Source of the DNA: Bin5 sp965207495 | GTDB lineage: Bacteria; Chloroflexota; Anaerolineae; Caldilineales; Caldilineaceae | Direction of reading: 5' to 3' | DNA length: 64,000 bases | Assembly (NCBI GenBank): GCA_965207495.1 | Contig: OZ242287.1 | Span: 3,534,001 to 3,598,000, forward strand | Shown: piece after piece, positions 43,623 to 52,644 of the stretch | How positions within the stretch are numbered: the first letter of the stretch is position 1 | Layout of the letters: each line of letters opens with the position of its first letter | Notes under the pieces: model-generated | Databases searched by the model: none | What the model saw: only the letters and a program-made list of their open reading frames with translations | Told to the model about the DNA's origin: nothing | Position numbers and translations under genes: made by a program

Positions 43623-43652
43623 TTGACAACGCCCGCCCGGCGGTCGTAACAT
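43623..43652 (+). promoter_or_regulatory. Candidate promoter for the sugar-acid gene set
   Basis: TTGACA (43623-43628), an 18-base spacer and TAACAT (43647-43652), about 60 bases before the DapA-family start. Confidence 0.5.
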
Positions 43653-43714
43653 GTAGCCCAGCGACTGACAGCGCCGGCAATCACTGAATGAGTAACTGAT
43701 AAAGGAACGATTAC

Positions 43715-44629
43715 ATGACCGAACTCTCACTGCGCGGCGTATTTGCCCCCACGCTGACGCCCATTCGCGCAGATCTTTCCATCGACCTGGAGGCCTACAC
43801 GGAGTTTTGCCACCGACTCTTGGAGGGGGGGTGTCACGGACTTGTGCTGTTCGGCACAAACAGTGAAGCCACTTCGTTTTCTGCCGGAGAGCGCATGGCC
43901 GCGGTCGATGCGGTCATCGAGTCGGGCGTTGCGGCAGACAGGCTTGTCGTAGGCAGCGGCTCCGCCTCCGTCGCAGAGGCTGCCGATCTGACTGGTCACG
44001 CAGTGGCGGCCGGTTGTCATGGCGTCCTCACCCTGCCGCCGTTCTACTACCCGGGCGTATCCGATGAGGGTCTGTTCCGCTCCTTCGCGGCTGTGCTCGA
44101 TCGCGTCAACGACGAGCGGCTGCGCATGTATTTCTATCACATCCCACAGGTGAGCGGGATCCCGCTGAGCCCATCGCTGCTTGAACGTCTGGCGGAGGCC
44201 TATCCCGGCCAGGCTGCTGGTGTGAAGGACAGCTCCGGCGACGTGGACACGCTGCTGGGATTGCATGACGTGGCCGCGAAACATCCGGGCTTTGCTGTCT
44301 TCTGCGGTACTGAGGCTCTATTGTTGAAGAATATGCAAGGAGGAGGCGGAGGCTGCATTTCAGGTATGGCAAACGTGCTTCCTCATGTCATTCGCGATCT
44401 CTACGAAAACTGGCAGGCGGACGATGCCGAGGACCGTCAGAATCGTACTAACTGGGTCCGCGACGCCATACTTGAGTCCGGGTTCAACATGATTGCATCG
44501 CTCAAGGTAGTTGTGGGTGACCAGACTGGTAGGCAGGGCTGGAGTCGCGTTCGCCCGCCGCTGGTGGACCTTACCGAAGCGGAGCAGGCGCAGCTGCTGG
44601 CCCGTCTCTCGCCGCCGGTTCCTGCCTAG
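43715..44629 (+). CDS. DapA/NanA-family aldolase (dihydrodipicolinate synthase superfamily)
   Basis: A 304-residue class I aldolase-type TIM barrel. Motifs: LFGTNSEATSFSAGER (compare GTTGE in DapA; here Asn replaces the first catalytic Thr region), the catalytic Tyr in MYFYHIPQVSGIPLS, and the Schiff-base Lys in AGVKDSSGD. Family members make or split alpha-keto acids: dihydrodipicolinate, sialic acid or 2-keto-3-deoxygluconate. The next gene resembles mannonate dehydratase, which produces 2-keto-3-deoxygluconate, so an aldolase for that acid is the likeliest role; lysine synthesis is less likely. Confidence 0.87.
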   Translation: MTELSLRGVFAPTLTPIRADLSIDLEAYTEFCHRLLEGGCHGLVLFGTNSEATSFSAGERMAAVDAVIESGVAADRLVVGSGSASVAEAADLTGHAVAAGCHGVLTLPPFYYPGVSDEGLFRSFAAVLDRVNDERLRMYFYHIPQVSGIPLSPSLLERLAEAYPGQAAGVKDSSGDVDTLLGLHDVAAKHPGFAVFCGTEALLLKNMQGGGGGCISGMANVLPHVIRDLYENWQADDAEDRQNRTNWVRDAILESGFNMIASLKVVVGDQTGRQGWSRVRPPLVDLTEAEQAQLLARLSPPVPA

Positions 44630-44769
44630 CCGAAAAGTCGACCTCGGCCTCACGGTCGGCGCTTACCGATAAGGGGGCGAGGTGTCTTTGCCCAGTTCGT
44701 GTCCCTTTTGAACTTCCTTCGGTCGTCTTCTGTCCTGCCACGCGCAACCTAGGAGAAAGGAAACCATTC

Positions 44770-45747
44770 ATGTCACCCCAAATGCGGATTGGCCTGGGCC
44801 AGTTCAATGAACTGACCGACGAAAAACTGGCATTCATCAAGCAGCTTGGCGCTGACGACTTCTTGATGAACACGCCGAAACTCCCGGGCGAAAAGCAGTG
44901 GGAGTACGATGACTTGAAAGAGGCTGCCGATAGGGCGAAGGCGGCCGGATTGCGATTGATCTGTCTTGAAAATGTACCTGTCAGCTTCTATGACAAGGCG
45001 ATGTTAGGGCTGCCGGGCCGGGACGAGCAGATCGCCCATATGCAGACGACGGTTCGAAACATGGGCCGGGCGGGTATCCCGATTCTCGGCTACCACTGGA
45101 TGCCCAATTCGGTATGGCGTACTCCGGAGCCGGCCGTTCTGCGGGGCGGCGCCCGGGGAACGCGTTTCAATCTGGCCGAACATGATCCGGAGGAGCTGAC
45201 ACACGGTCGGGTCTTCGATGCCGACGAGATGTGGGCGAACTTCGAGTACTACCTGGAACGGCTTCTGCCGGTGGCGGAGGAGGCGGGCGTCACCCTTGCC
45301 CTCCACCCTGACGACCCTCCGGTAGAATCTCTCGGCGGTGTTGCCCGGATTTTCCGCAACTTCGAAGGGTTCAAACGGGCGATCGACCGCTTTGACAGCC
45401 CCAATCACGGGCTGGATTTCTGTATGGGCTGCTGGTCGGAGATGGACGGGCACGACTATGTCATTGAGGCGGTCCGCCACTTCGGCGGACGGGGCCGCAT
45501 CGTCTACGTTCATTTTCGCGACGTGCAGGGCACGGTCCCCAATTTCCACGAATGCTTCATCAACGAGGGCAACGTAGACCCTTTCGACGTGATGAAGACG
45601 CTGAAGGAGGTGGGGTTCACCGGTTTCATGATCACAGATCATGTGCCGAGGATGGTCGAAGACTCGGACTGGGGGCACCGCGGCCGCGCCTATGCCATCG
45701 GTTACATGACGGCTATTCTGGAGATGGTGAACCGGTTGGCTGCGTAG
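44770..45747 (+). CDS. Mannonate dehydratase (UxuA) family protein
   Basis: A 325-residue TIM-barrel enzyme, shorter than E. coli UxuA (about 394). MNTPKLPGEKQWEYDDL, LGYHWMPNSVWRT, LALHPDDPPVESLGGVARI (metal-binding His/Asp), GLDFCMGCWSEM and YVHFRDVQGTVPNFHECFINEGNVDPF match the UxuA family. UxuA removes water from D-mannonate to give 2-keto-3-deoxygluconate. AGGAGAAAGG precedes the start. Genes on both sides support a sugar-acid or nucleoside catabolic unit; shorter relatives may have other substrates. Confidence 0.87.
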   Translation: MSPQMRIGLGQFNELTDEKLAFIKQLGADDFLMNTPKLPGEKQWEYDDLKEAADRAKAAGLRLICLENVPVSFYDKAMLGLPGRDEQIAHMQTTVRNMGRAGIPILGYHWMPNSVWRTPEPAVLRGGARGTRFNLAEHDPEELTHGRVFDADEMWANFEYYLERLLPVAEEAGVTLALHPDDPPVESLGGVARIFRNFEGFKRAIDRFDSPNHGLDFCMGCWSEMDGHDYVIEAVRHFGGRGRIVYVHFRDVQGTVPNFHECFINEGNVDPFDVMKTLKEVGFTGFMITDHVPRMVEDSDWGHRGRAYAIGYMTAILEMVNRLAA

Positions 45748-45815
45748 AGCTTCGCTGCCGGACCGGTTAGGACCCAAGACAACCTATCAAATGTTTCATC
45801 ACTCACACCAATAAA

Positions 45816-46754
45816 ATGGACTTCACGCAACTCGATCCCCAGTTTATTCTGGCCCGCGTCCAGCCACCTTCCGGGCGGGTTCGAATCGTATTGGACACGG
45901 ACACGTTCAACGAAATCGACGACCAGTTCGCGGTCGTATATGCGCTTCTTTCTCCTGAACAGATGAAGGTAGAGGCATTGCATGCCGCGCCGTTTCACAA
46001 CAGCCGCTCCTCGGGCCCGGGCGACGGGATGGAGAAGAGCTTCGAGGAGATTCAGCGATTGCTGGCGCGCCTGCCGGAGGTCGACAGTTCGGTGGAGGGG
46101 TTTGTCAGACGGGGGTCATCGAGTTGGCTGCCGAGCGATGGCAGGCCGGTCGAGAGCGATGCCACCGCCGACCTGATCGAAAGGGCTATGGCTTCTCCTC
46201 TCGAAGATCCGCTCTATGTCGTGGCGATCGGCGCCATCACGAACGTTGCCTCGGCGCTGCTGCTGGAGCCTGAGATTCGGCATCGAATTGTCCTGCTGTG
46301 GTTGGGGGGCCATGCCCGCCAATGGCCGGATACGCGCGAGTTCAATCTGCGCGGGGATCCGGCCGCGAGCCGGGTCGTTCTGGACTGCGGCGTTCCCCTT
46401 GTGCGATTCCCCTGTATGGGGGTCGTCTCCCATCTGCATACGACGCAGCCGGAGATGGCTGAACACGTCAAAGGCAGAGGCGCCATCGGCGACTATCTCT
46501 TCCAGATTTACAGTGACTACCATGCCGATCAGTTTGCCTATTCAAAGCAGATTTGGGACCTTGCGCCGCTGGGCTGGCTGGTCAATTCCGATTGGGCGCA
46601 GACTGAGCTTGTCAGCTCGCCGATTCTGACCGACTCGATAACCTGGGAGTTTGACGAGGGACGCCATACCGTTTCCTGTGCCCGCTACGTGGACCGCGAC
46701 GGCATTTTCCGCGACCTTTTTACCAAGCTGGACCTTGCAGCTTCAGATCGTTAG
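45816..46754 (+). CDS. Inosine/uridine-preferring nucleoside hydrolase family protein
   Basis: A 312-residue hydrolase with the calcium-binding signature DTDTFNEIDDQFA near residue 28. It retains the later GAITNVASALL segment. The fold cleaves N-glycosidic bonds of nucleosides. In this gene order, after sugar-acid enzymes, the true substrate might be another N-ribosyl or N-glycosyl compound. No signal peptide. It ends with TAG immediately before the ATG of the CHAD gene. Confidence 0.88.
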   Translation: MDFTQLDPQFILARVQPPSGRVRIVLDTDTFNEIDDQFAVVYALLSPEQMKVEALHAAPFHNSRSSGPGDGMEKSFEEIQRLLARLPEVDSSVEGFVRRGSSSWLPSDGRPVESDATADLIERAMASPLEDPLYVVAIGAITNVASALLLEPEIRHRIVLLWLGGHARQWPDTREFNLRGDPAASRVVLDCGVPLVRFPCMGVVSHLHTTQPEMAEHVKGRGAIGDYLFQIYSDYHADQFAYSKQIWDLAPLGWLVNSDWAQTELVSSPILTDSITWEFDEGRHTVSCARYVDRDGIFRDLFTKLDLAASDR

Positions 46755-47738
46755 ATGGAAGGCCGACTGAGTTCTCCTGCCAGAAGCCTCTCGATGAATT
46801 TCGCTCTCCTTCCAGACGAAGACCCGTCGGATTCGCTGCGGCGTATCGCCGTCGAGCAGGCAGAGGGCGCCATCTCCCAACTTCAGCGGAGTGATGACCT
46901 GAACGAAGGGATCCACGAAGCCCGTAAGCATTTCAAGAGAATTCGGGCACTGTTGCGTCTGGCTCGCGGCGCATTGCCGCCCGAGACGTACTTATCAGAG
47001 AATCAGTATTTCCGAGACCTGGGGCGGCTCCTCTCTCCTGTTCGGGACAGTGCTGTCTACATCGAGACTTTGGACCTGCTCCGAAACAGCTACCGGGCGC
47101 TGGCAGCCGACAAAGCTTTGCTGCAACTGCGGCAACAGATGGTAAGGGAACACAAAGCTGTTCTCGATGAATTTGCGCAGGATGAAAGGCGACGGGAGTC
47201 ATTGATCGAGTCCTTGCAGGGCGCTGGACCAAGAGTAACCAACTGGAACTTTAGCGGAAACGAATTCTCCTTGTTCAGGACCGGCCTTAGAAGGATCTAC
47301 GGACTCGGGCGCGCCGAGAGGGCAGCTGCCTTTTCCCGACCGACGACAGAGAGTTTCCATGCGTGGCGCAAACGCGTAAAGTATCTGTGGTACCATCTGC
47401 AGATTTTGCAGCCGTTGTGGCCGGCGCAGCTGAAGGCTATGGAACGGGAATGCGACCGCCTAGCGGACAGGTTGGGGGAGGAACATGACCTGGCCGTTCT
47501 GATGGAGACGCCGGGCGTTCAGGAACTGCTGACTGACCGCAACGCTAGCGCAGAGCTGCTCCGTAAAACGGTGTCGCGGGAGCGAGAGCGGAAGCGACGT
47601 GCGTCGATTCCTCCTGCGCAGCGAATCTATATGGAGAGCGCCGGTCGATTTGTCGCCCGCATTGAAGAGTACTGGTTGGCATACCGCCCGCACAGCCAGT
47701 TTCTTCCCCAAGAAGCGGTCCCCCAGAGAGAGCGATGA
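46755..47738 (+). CDS. CHAD domain protein
   Basis: A 327-residue all-helical CHAD protein. The two repeats show the conserved positive/histidine helix faces: LNEGIHEARKHFKRIRALLRL (about 50-70) and SFHAWRKRVKYLWYHLQIL (about 200-220). CHAD domains bind polyphosphate, often next to CYTH phosphatases or PPK. The start is directly after the previous stop; an ATG 13 codons on is an alternative. The neighbourhood includes a PPK1-like gene four genes downstream, which fits a polyphosphate theme. No CYTH domain is fused. Confidence 0.9.
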   Translation: MEGRLSSPARSLSMNFALLPDEDPSDSLRRIAVEQAEGAISQLQRSDDLNEGIHEARKHFKRIRALLRLARGALPPETYLSENQYFRDLGRLLSPVRDSAVYIETLDLLRNSYRALAADKALLQLRQQMVREHKAVLDEFAQDERRRESLIESLQGAGPRVTNWNFSGNEFSLFRTGLRRIYGLGRAERAAAFSRPTTESFHAWRKRVKYLWYHLQILQPLWPAQLKAMERECDRLADRLGEEHDLAVLMETPGVQELLTDRNASAELLRKTVSRERERKRRASIPPAQRIYMESAGRFVARIEEYWLAYRPHSQFLPQEAVPQRER

Positions 47739-48340
47739 CGAACGAGAGACTCGCCTGCCAGTTACAGTTCATCCTCGAACTCGACAAGCTAAAGGGCATT
47801 GTGCGCCGGTCACTGCTCCTGGGCAGCCGCCGGCGGGAAAACTCGGCCGAGCATTCCTGGCACCTGGCCATGTTGGCGCTGGTACTGGCCGAGCACGCTA
47901 ATGAGCCCATAGACCTGCTGCATTCGCTCAAACTAGTCCTGGTACACGACATCGTCGAGATCGACGCCGGCGATACCTACGCCTACGATGCGGCCGGGCA
48001 CGCAGGCAAGGACGAGCGGGAGAGGGCAGCCGCACGGCGCATTTTTGGGCTGCTGCCGGCCGACCAGGCGGAAGAAATGATCAGTCTCTGGGAGGAGTAC
48101 GAAGGACAGAAGACCCCGGAAGCCAGATTTGCTCTTGCAATGGACAGGCTCATGCCACTGCTCCACAACTACCATACGGGCGGTGTCACATGGCGCGAGA
48201 ACCGGGTAACGAGCGGGCAGGTCAAGGAACGCATGGCGCCCGTTGCAGTCGGCTCTGACAGTTTGGGAGAAGCCGTTTCAGCTATCGTAGAACAGGCAAT
48301 TGCCTCGGGTCTGCTGCCAAGCTCCTGGTCAGAGTCCTAA
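47735..48340 (+). CDS. HD-domain phosphohydrolase (YfbR/HDDC2-like)
   Basis: A 201-residue HD protein starting at an ATGA overlap with the CHAD gene. Metal-binding His in ENSAEHSWHLAMLAL, the HD pair in LVLVHDIVEIDAGDT and the last Asp in LAMDRLMPLLHN fit the YfbR/HDDC2 group, whose members are 5'-deoxynucleotidases. Translational coupling with CHAD suggests a common pathway; a phosphate-ester substrate is likely. Confidence 0.88.
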   Translation: MTNERLACQLQFILELDKLKGIVRRSLLLGSRRRENSAEHSWHLAMLALVLAEHANEPIDLLHSLKLVLVHDIVEIDAGDTYAYDAAGHAGKDERERAAARRIFGLLPADQAEEMISLWEEYEGQKTPEARFALAMDRLMPLLHNYHTGGVTWRENRVTSGQVKERMAPVAVGSDSLGEAVSAIVEQAIASGLLPSSWSES

Positions 48341-48356
48341 TTTCATTCAGGAATCA

Positions 48357-50234
48357 ATGGGCAAGTCAGGTCGAGCCGTAAAGGCCCAATTGCATCCAAG
48401 CCGGGAGGAAGGGGCGCGGTCCACTCCTCCAACCGCAAAGGCATTTCGGTCAATCGCACATCTGACGCCGCGCTGGCGGCCATCCTCCGAGCTTAGTTTC
48501 TGGATCTCCTTTTTCGTACTGCACGTTTTCCTCTTTCTCCCGGTCGTCCTTATGGACCGGGAGGGCGGCGCTCTTCTGCCCACATTTCACTTCGCCGGCC
48601 TTTCTCCGGACCAGATCTGGATGCAAATCGCGGTCTGGCGCAGAGAACCCGACCTTCTGCGTTTCAATTCCGAAATCGTACTCTTCGTCGCGCTGTGGGC
48701 AGTCGTTCGACCGCTGCGGCATATTGCAGTTCGCATCATCTTTGTGGTCACCTACCTCCTCGTATTCTTCTATTACCTCTACGAGGGCGCCTCACTCACC
48801 TTTTTCAGCGTCGAACCAGTCTTCTACAGCCAGCTGCGCATGGCAACCGAAGGTTTCAGCTTCTTCCTGCAGAACGCGCGCGTTACTACGGCATTTGTCA
48901 CCGGAACTGTCTTGCTCATCGCCGCCGGCGCTGCGCTGGTTGCGCGACTGGCTCGCTTTGTGCTGCCCGAACAGAGTCCCGGACCCACGACTCGCGCGGT
49001 ATTGGTACTGGCTGCGCTCCTGATTGGCGTTCAGTCCGTTTTGCACAGCGACCTCATGGCTCGACCCGAAATCGTTTTCAGCAGCATAGCCGCAAAACTG
49101 CACCGCAACATCGGTGAATCCCGGCGGGTCTATCTCGACGTGCAACGGATCGAGACCCTCGACGCCACACCTGTTGAAGAATACAGTCAGTTCGACTTGG
49201 TCGAGCGTCCCCCTGTGTACATCATATTCTGCGAGTCTTATGGATCTGTACTCTACAAGAGGAACGACTGGCGGGCGCTTTACAGGGAACTGTCTGAGCG
49301 CCTGGAGGCGGATCTCACTGACGCAGGCTGGCACGCTGCATCGGCTCTGAGTCTTGCCCCTACGTGGGGGGGCGGATCCTGGATGTCCTACACGAGCGCG
49401 CTATTTGGTATGCGGGTCAGCTCAGACCCGCAATATTATGCGCTGCTCGACAAATATGAGGAGGGAGGATACCCGGACCTGGGCCAATTCATGAAAGAGC
49501 AGGGCTACCAATACTACCGGTTAACCGCGCTTTCGATGGGTCTGCCTGAATCGCAGTGGGAGAAATACGCCACCTTCTACGGCGTAGACCGCTGGCTTCA
49601 GTACGAGGATTTGAACTTTGCCGGCCCTGAGTATGGGTGGGGTCCTGCTCCCCCGGACCAGTTCTCGCTAAACTTCGCGCGTGAAACCGTTCGCGGCGAA
49701 ACCGAAGGGCCCTATCTCTTCTTTACGATCACGCAGAATTCCCATTATCCGTGGGCGCCGCTGCCTGAACTGGTCGAAACGTGGCGGGAGCTGAACAGGC
49801 CGGGTCCTCCTCCTCCGCCTTCTTCAGAACTGATCGAGCACACCGAACGACGCCAGAACTACTGGAACGCGATCGAGTATCAGCTGGAAATGCTCACCGA
49901 TTTCATCCTCAGCGAACCGAATGAACAGGCAATCTTCGTTCTGGTAGGCGACCATCAGCCCCCGCGAGTTTCCAGGGGGGAGGACGGCTGGGACACGCCT
50001 ATGCACATCATTGCCAAGGACGCCGTGTTTGTTGCATCATTCAAGGAGTATGGGTTCACGAGCGGACTGGCAGTTTGGGATCCTGAGCCGACATTTCGGC
50101 ATGAAGGTTTTCTCTCAATGTTCGTTCGTCAACTTCTGGCGGCCTACGGAAGCGGAGCAGAGCTTCCATCCTATTTGCCGGAGGGCGTCCCCGTTGGTGA
50201 GAAGGGGCACCAACCAGTATTGAGCCCTCATTAG
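48357..50234 (+). CDS. Membrane alkaline-phosphatase/sulfatase-fold enzyme (LtaS-like)
   Basis: A 625-residue protein with about five helices in the first 230 residues and a large extracytoplasmic domain. VYIIFCESYGSVLY near residue 285 matches the metal/nucleophile start of LtaS-type domains, TWGGGSWMSYTSALFG matches the second block, and FVLVGDHQPP carries the C-terminal metal ligands. Such enzymes transfer or cleave phospho- or sulfo-groups on lipids or surface polymers. The longer open frame overlaps the HD gene; the chosen ATG has an AGGA ribosome-binding site. No signal for lipoteichoic acid elsewhere in the window. Confidence 0.82.
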   Translation: MGKSGRAVKAQLHPSREEGARSTPPTAKAFRSIAHLTPRWRPSSELSFWISFFVLHVFLFLPVVLMDREGGALLPTFHFAGLSPDQIWMQIAVWRREPDLLRFNSEIVLFVALWAVVRPLRHIAVRIIFVVTYLLVFFYYLYEGASLTFFSVEPVFYSQLRMATEGFSFFLQNARVTTAFVTGTVLLIAAGAALVARLARFVLPEQSPGPTTRAVLVLAALLIGVQSVLHSDLMARPEIVFSSIAAKLHRNIGESRRVYLDVQRIETLDATPVEEYSQFDLVERPPVYIIFCESYGSVLYKRNDWRALYRELSERLEADLTDAGWHAASALSLAPTWGGGSWMSYTSALFGMRVSSDPQYYALLDKYEEGGYPDLGQFMKEQGYQYYRLTALSMGLPESQWEKYATFYGVDRWLQYEDLNFAGPEYGWGPAPPDQFSLNFARETVRGETEGPYLFFTITQNSHYPWAPLPELVETWRELNRPGPPPPPSSELIEHTERRQNYWNAIEYQLEMLTDFILSEPNEQAIFVLVGDHQPPRVSRGEDGWDTPMHIIAKDAVFVASFKEYGFTSGLAVWDPEPTFRHEGFLSMFVRQLLAAYGSGAELPSYLPEGVPVGEKGHQPVLSPH

Positions 50235-50295
50235 ACGATTGCGACAGAAAGCTGTCAACCGTTTGTGTTGCTGTTTGCATCAGGGCAAAGTGCGC

Positions 50296-51072
50296 ATGAA
50301 AGTGAAAACAAGAATTCTCCTCATCATTGTAGCGGTTTTTGTAAGCGCCGGCTGCCGCGACCGTAAGAGCGAGCAGCCTCCGAACGACGCGCCAGCGTCA
50401 ACAGCGTCAACAACGGGCCCTGAGACCGAGATTCGAACGCAAAGCGTGATTTCGGAAAGCGCGGCGGCGGCATTTGCCGGTCTGGATCCGATCAGGTTGC
50501 AGCAGGGGGAGGGTTGGCGGGTATTCCGAATCGACGCCGTATCCTCAAAGGCGACATATATCGTCGACGAGGAACTCTTTGCCGACGCCACACGCAAGTA
50601 CGGCCTGGAAGTCGGTAAGACAGTGGTAGTAGGCGAGACACAGGACCTGGTTGGACTGATGCAGCTTGACCTGGACCAACGACTTATCGGGGGGAATCGC
50701 TTCGTTGTCTTTCTGCCAACTCTTAAGACCGACCAAGCCCTGCGAGACGGTTGGATCCGTGAGAACGCGTTGGAGTCCGACCGGTTTCCCCTTGCCATCT
50801 TTGTCGCCGAAAGGCTCCTCGATGCGCCTAATACCTACTTGGAGGGAGAGGAAGTCCTCTTTCAACTTGAGGGAGAGTTGGCCCTGCGGGGGACGTCTCT
50901 TTCAGCTGTCTGGGACGTTGTCGCCAGCCTGTCCGGCGCTACGATTCAGGGCTCGATGCAAACCCGTTTGCGGATGTCAAGCCTCGGCTTTGATCCGCCT
51001 GACTTTGCGGGAACTCTCACTGTGCAGGACGAGTTCACTGTCCGGATAGATTTCGTTGCCCACGAGGAGTAG
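50296..51072 (+). CDS. YceI-like lipoprotein
   Basis: A 258-residue exported protein with a lipoprotein signal ending VSAGC at Cys20, then a Thr/Pro-rich linker. The body resembles YceI beta barrels: YIVDEELFA, and VFLPTLKTDQALRDGWIRENALESDRFPLAIF fits the family's T-D-x-x-x-R-D...P-x-x-x-F pattern. YceI proteins bind long isoprenoid or amide lipids. The frame starts further upstream, but only this ATG begins a signal peptide. It lies 62 bases after the membrane enzyme gene and 9 before the PPK1-like gene. Confidence 0.8.
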   Translation: MKVKTRILLIIVAVFVSAGCRDRKSEQPPNDAPASTASTTGPETEIRTQSVISESAAAAFAGLDPIRLQQGEGWRVFRIDAVSSKATYIVDEELFADATRKYGLEVGKTVVVGETQDLVGLMQLDLDQRLIGGNRFVVFLPTLKTDQALRDGWIRENALESDRFPLAIFVAERLLDAPNTYLEGEEVLFQLEGELALRGTSLSAVWDVVASLSGATIQGSMQTRLRMSSLGFDPPDFAGTLTVQDEFTVRIDFVAHEE

Positions 51073-51081
51073 CGCACTCAG

Positions 51082-52095
51082 ATGACTCGCGATCTACGTG
51101 ACAGAAGCCGAATCTCTGCGGAGCAAGGCACTGCGACGGCCAGTTCGGACACGCGGCTGCCTGCATACGCCGTTCCAGTGGATGAAGAAGGCGTCGCACG
51201 CGCCAGGGCACTTGCGGCAGGACTGAAGACTCGTCTGCAATCCGCTCAGCAGCCGGCCCCAGTCGTAGAAGCTGCTTACCTCTTGAACGAAGCGCGCGGG
51301 CAGGACAGCCCCCTTCTCGAACGGATTCGGATTCTGGGACTTCTTGCTTCCGTTCTCGACCATTACTTTGTAGACCGGGCGCCCGCCCTGTCAGAAGAGG
51401 ATCAGCGAGAAATCGCGGCGAACCTGGATCCTCTGTTGCAGCAATCCTTTGTGGAACTGAGGGAGATACTCCTTCCTGCTCTGTCGACCGAGAATGGCAT
51501 CGAGGTGCGCCGCCCGCATGAGTTGACGCCCGGGCAACGGGAGTACTTACGAGGATTCTTTCGGCAGCAGCTTTACCCCGTGTTGACCCCATTGGCAGTG
51601 GATCCCGGGCATCCCTTTCCTTTTATCAGCTCCCACAGTATCAATCTCCTGGTCCATCTGAGCAGCCCCGAACTGGGAATGGGTCCTCTCTCTTACGCCC
51701 GGATCAAAGTGCCCAGACTCATGTCCCGTTTCGTTTCCGTTCCTTCGACGGCGAAGAAGCGGATATACATTTGGAGCGAGGACGGAGTGACAAGCTTCCT
51801 TGACGAGCTGTTTCCCGGTATGCAGATCGAGAGTGTCTTTCTGTTTCGAGTTCTGAGAGCGTCAAGTGGGAGTCGAAACGGTGACGAACTCGAGGCGCAA
51901 AGCCGAGGACTTCGACATCAGCAGCTTTCCTCGCCTGTGGTCCGATTGGAGGTTGAGACTTCGATGCCGGAAACAGTAGTTGAGTGGCTTTCGTCCAACC
52001 TACGGGTACCACTACAACTCTGTTTTCGGAGTGACGGACCGCTAGCGCTCTTCCAATTAGTAGACTTAGCCAACCTCGCCCATCCTCTGGAGTGA
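51082..52095 (+). CDS. PPK1-like protein lacking the catalytic C-terminal domains
   Basis: A 337-residue protein that aligns with the N and H domains of polyphosphate kinase 1 (about 690 residues). AAYLLNEARGQDSPLLERIRILGLLASVLDHYFVDRA matches the N-domain FNERVLxEA...PLLERLKFL...NLDEFFxVR block, and FFRQQLYPVLTPLAVDPGHPFPFIS matches the H domain almost exactly. The stop falls about where the C1 domain would begin. I find no C1/C2 sequence (phosphorylated His region) in any frame downstream, so it is not a simple recent frameshift. It may be a decayed gene, or a regulatory or structural partner. Confidence 0.78.
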   Translation: MTRDLRDRSRISAEQGTATASSDTRLPAYAVPVDEEGVARARALAAGLKTRLQSAQQPAPVVEAAYLLNEARGQDSPLLERIRILGLLASVLDHYFVDRAPALSEEDQREIAANLDPLLQQSFVELREILLPALSTENGIEVRRPHELTPGQREYLRGFFRQQLYPVLTPLAVDPGHPFPFISSHSINLLVHLSSPELGMGPLSYARIKVPRLMSRFVSVPSTAKKRIYIWSEDGVTSFLDELFPGMQIESVFLFRVLRASSGSRNGDELEAQSRGLRHQQLSSPVVRLEVETSMPETVVEWLSSNLRVPLQLCFRSDGPLALFQLVDLANLAHPLE

Positions 52096-52321
52096 GAAGT
52101 CCCCAACCCAATCTCGTAACCGGACGACTGAGACACCCAATTCCTGGAATCTGCCTATTCGTCTGGCCGCGGTGCAAGAATGAGGGATTTCCTGTTCGGG
52201 GCCTTTTGTAAGGGTCAGGTCCGGGAGACCTCCCCATCCTCATAAAGAGGAATAGCTGGCAGCCGATGGCTCGTGTTGGCACGGTCGTTCATCGCCCTCC
52301 CTTCTGCCTGGCGCCAGAATA

Positions 52322-52350
52322 TTGACAGTGGGTATGTCATGTGATACGCT
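52322..52350 (+). promoter_or_regulatory. Promoter candidate for serS T-box leader
   Basis: TTGACA (52322-52327), a 17-base spacer, and TACGCT (52345-52350, weak) preceded by TG. Transcription would begin near 52357, just before the T-box stem I. Confidence 0.45.
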
Positions 52351-52378
52351 CCTTTTTAACTCAGTAGTTACTGCTGTG

Positions 52379-52586
52379 ACTGGGGAAATGGACCGTCCGA
52401 ACGACCTTTCAGAGAGTTGCCGGCTGCTGCGAGGCAATAGGCGACGAACGGTATAGCGCCCCATGAGCATCCGGCAGAAAATGGCCGGACGGTTTCGCCC
52501 CGTTACCGGCGCAAGAGGCAGACGTTGTCGTCTGCGAACTCAGGTGGTACCACGGGTCCTCTCGTCCTGAACAGGCGGGGGGACTT
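52379..52586 (+). ncRNA. Serine T-box leader upstream of serS
   Basis: A tRNA-sensing leader. Stem I is bounded by TGGGG/CCCCA (52381-52385, 52459-52463) and ACCGT/ACGGT (52392-52396, 52448-52452). The internal loop between these carries AGC (52455-52457), a serine codon suited as specifier. The distal stem I has the AGAGAGTTGCCGG...CTGCTGCGAGGCAA elements. Stem III is a perfect GCAGACG-TTGT-CGTCTGC hairpin (52518-52535). The T-box sequence is AGGTGGTACCACG (52542-52554), with bulge TGGT pairing the tRNA 3' end. A competing GTCC...GGAC hairpin (52556-52583) followed by TTTCT acts as terminator. Uncharged tRNA-Ser should favour antitermination and serS expression. Confidence 0.88.
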
Positions 52587-52644
52587 TCTGTATTGGAGAT
52601 AGTAGAGACTTCGCGAAATGTAGTTTACCTGGCAGGAGCGAGAG

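Larger units (their letters stand above)
42984..43714. other. Noncoding region with G-run, repeat copy B and promoter
   Basis: No gene is called. It contains a run of ten G (43272-43281) in a G-rich, quadruplex-capable stretch, repeat copy B (43326-43511), and a promoter-like pair before the DapA-family gene. Short frames through the repeat read differently from those of copy A and are rejected as proteins. Confidence 0.55.

Noticed and set aside
52096..52320. Search for the missing PPK1 C1/C2 domains after the PPK1-like gene
   Set aside because: I translated the plus-strand frames just after the stop and saw no match to the family's catalytic blocks, so a simple frameshift is unlikely.
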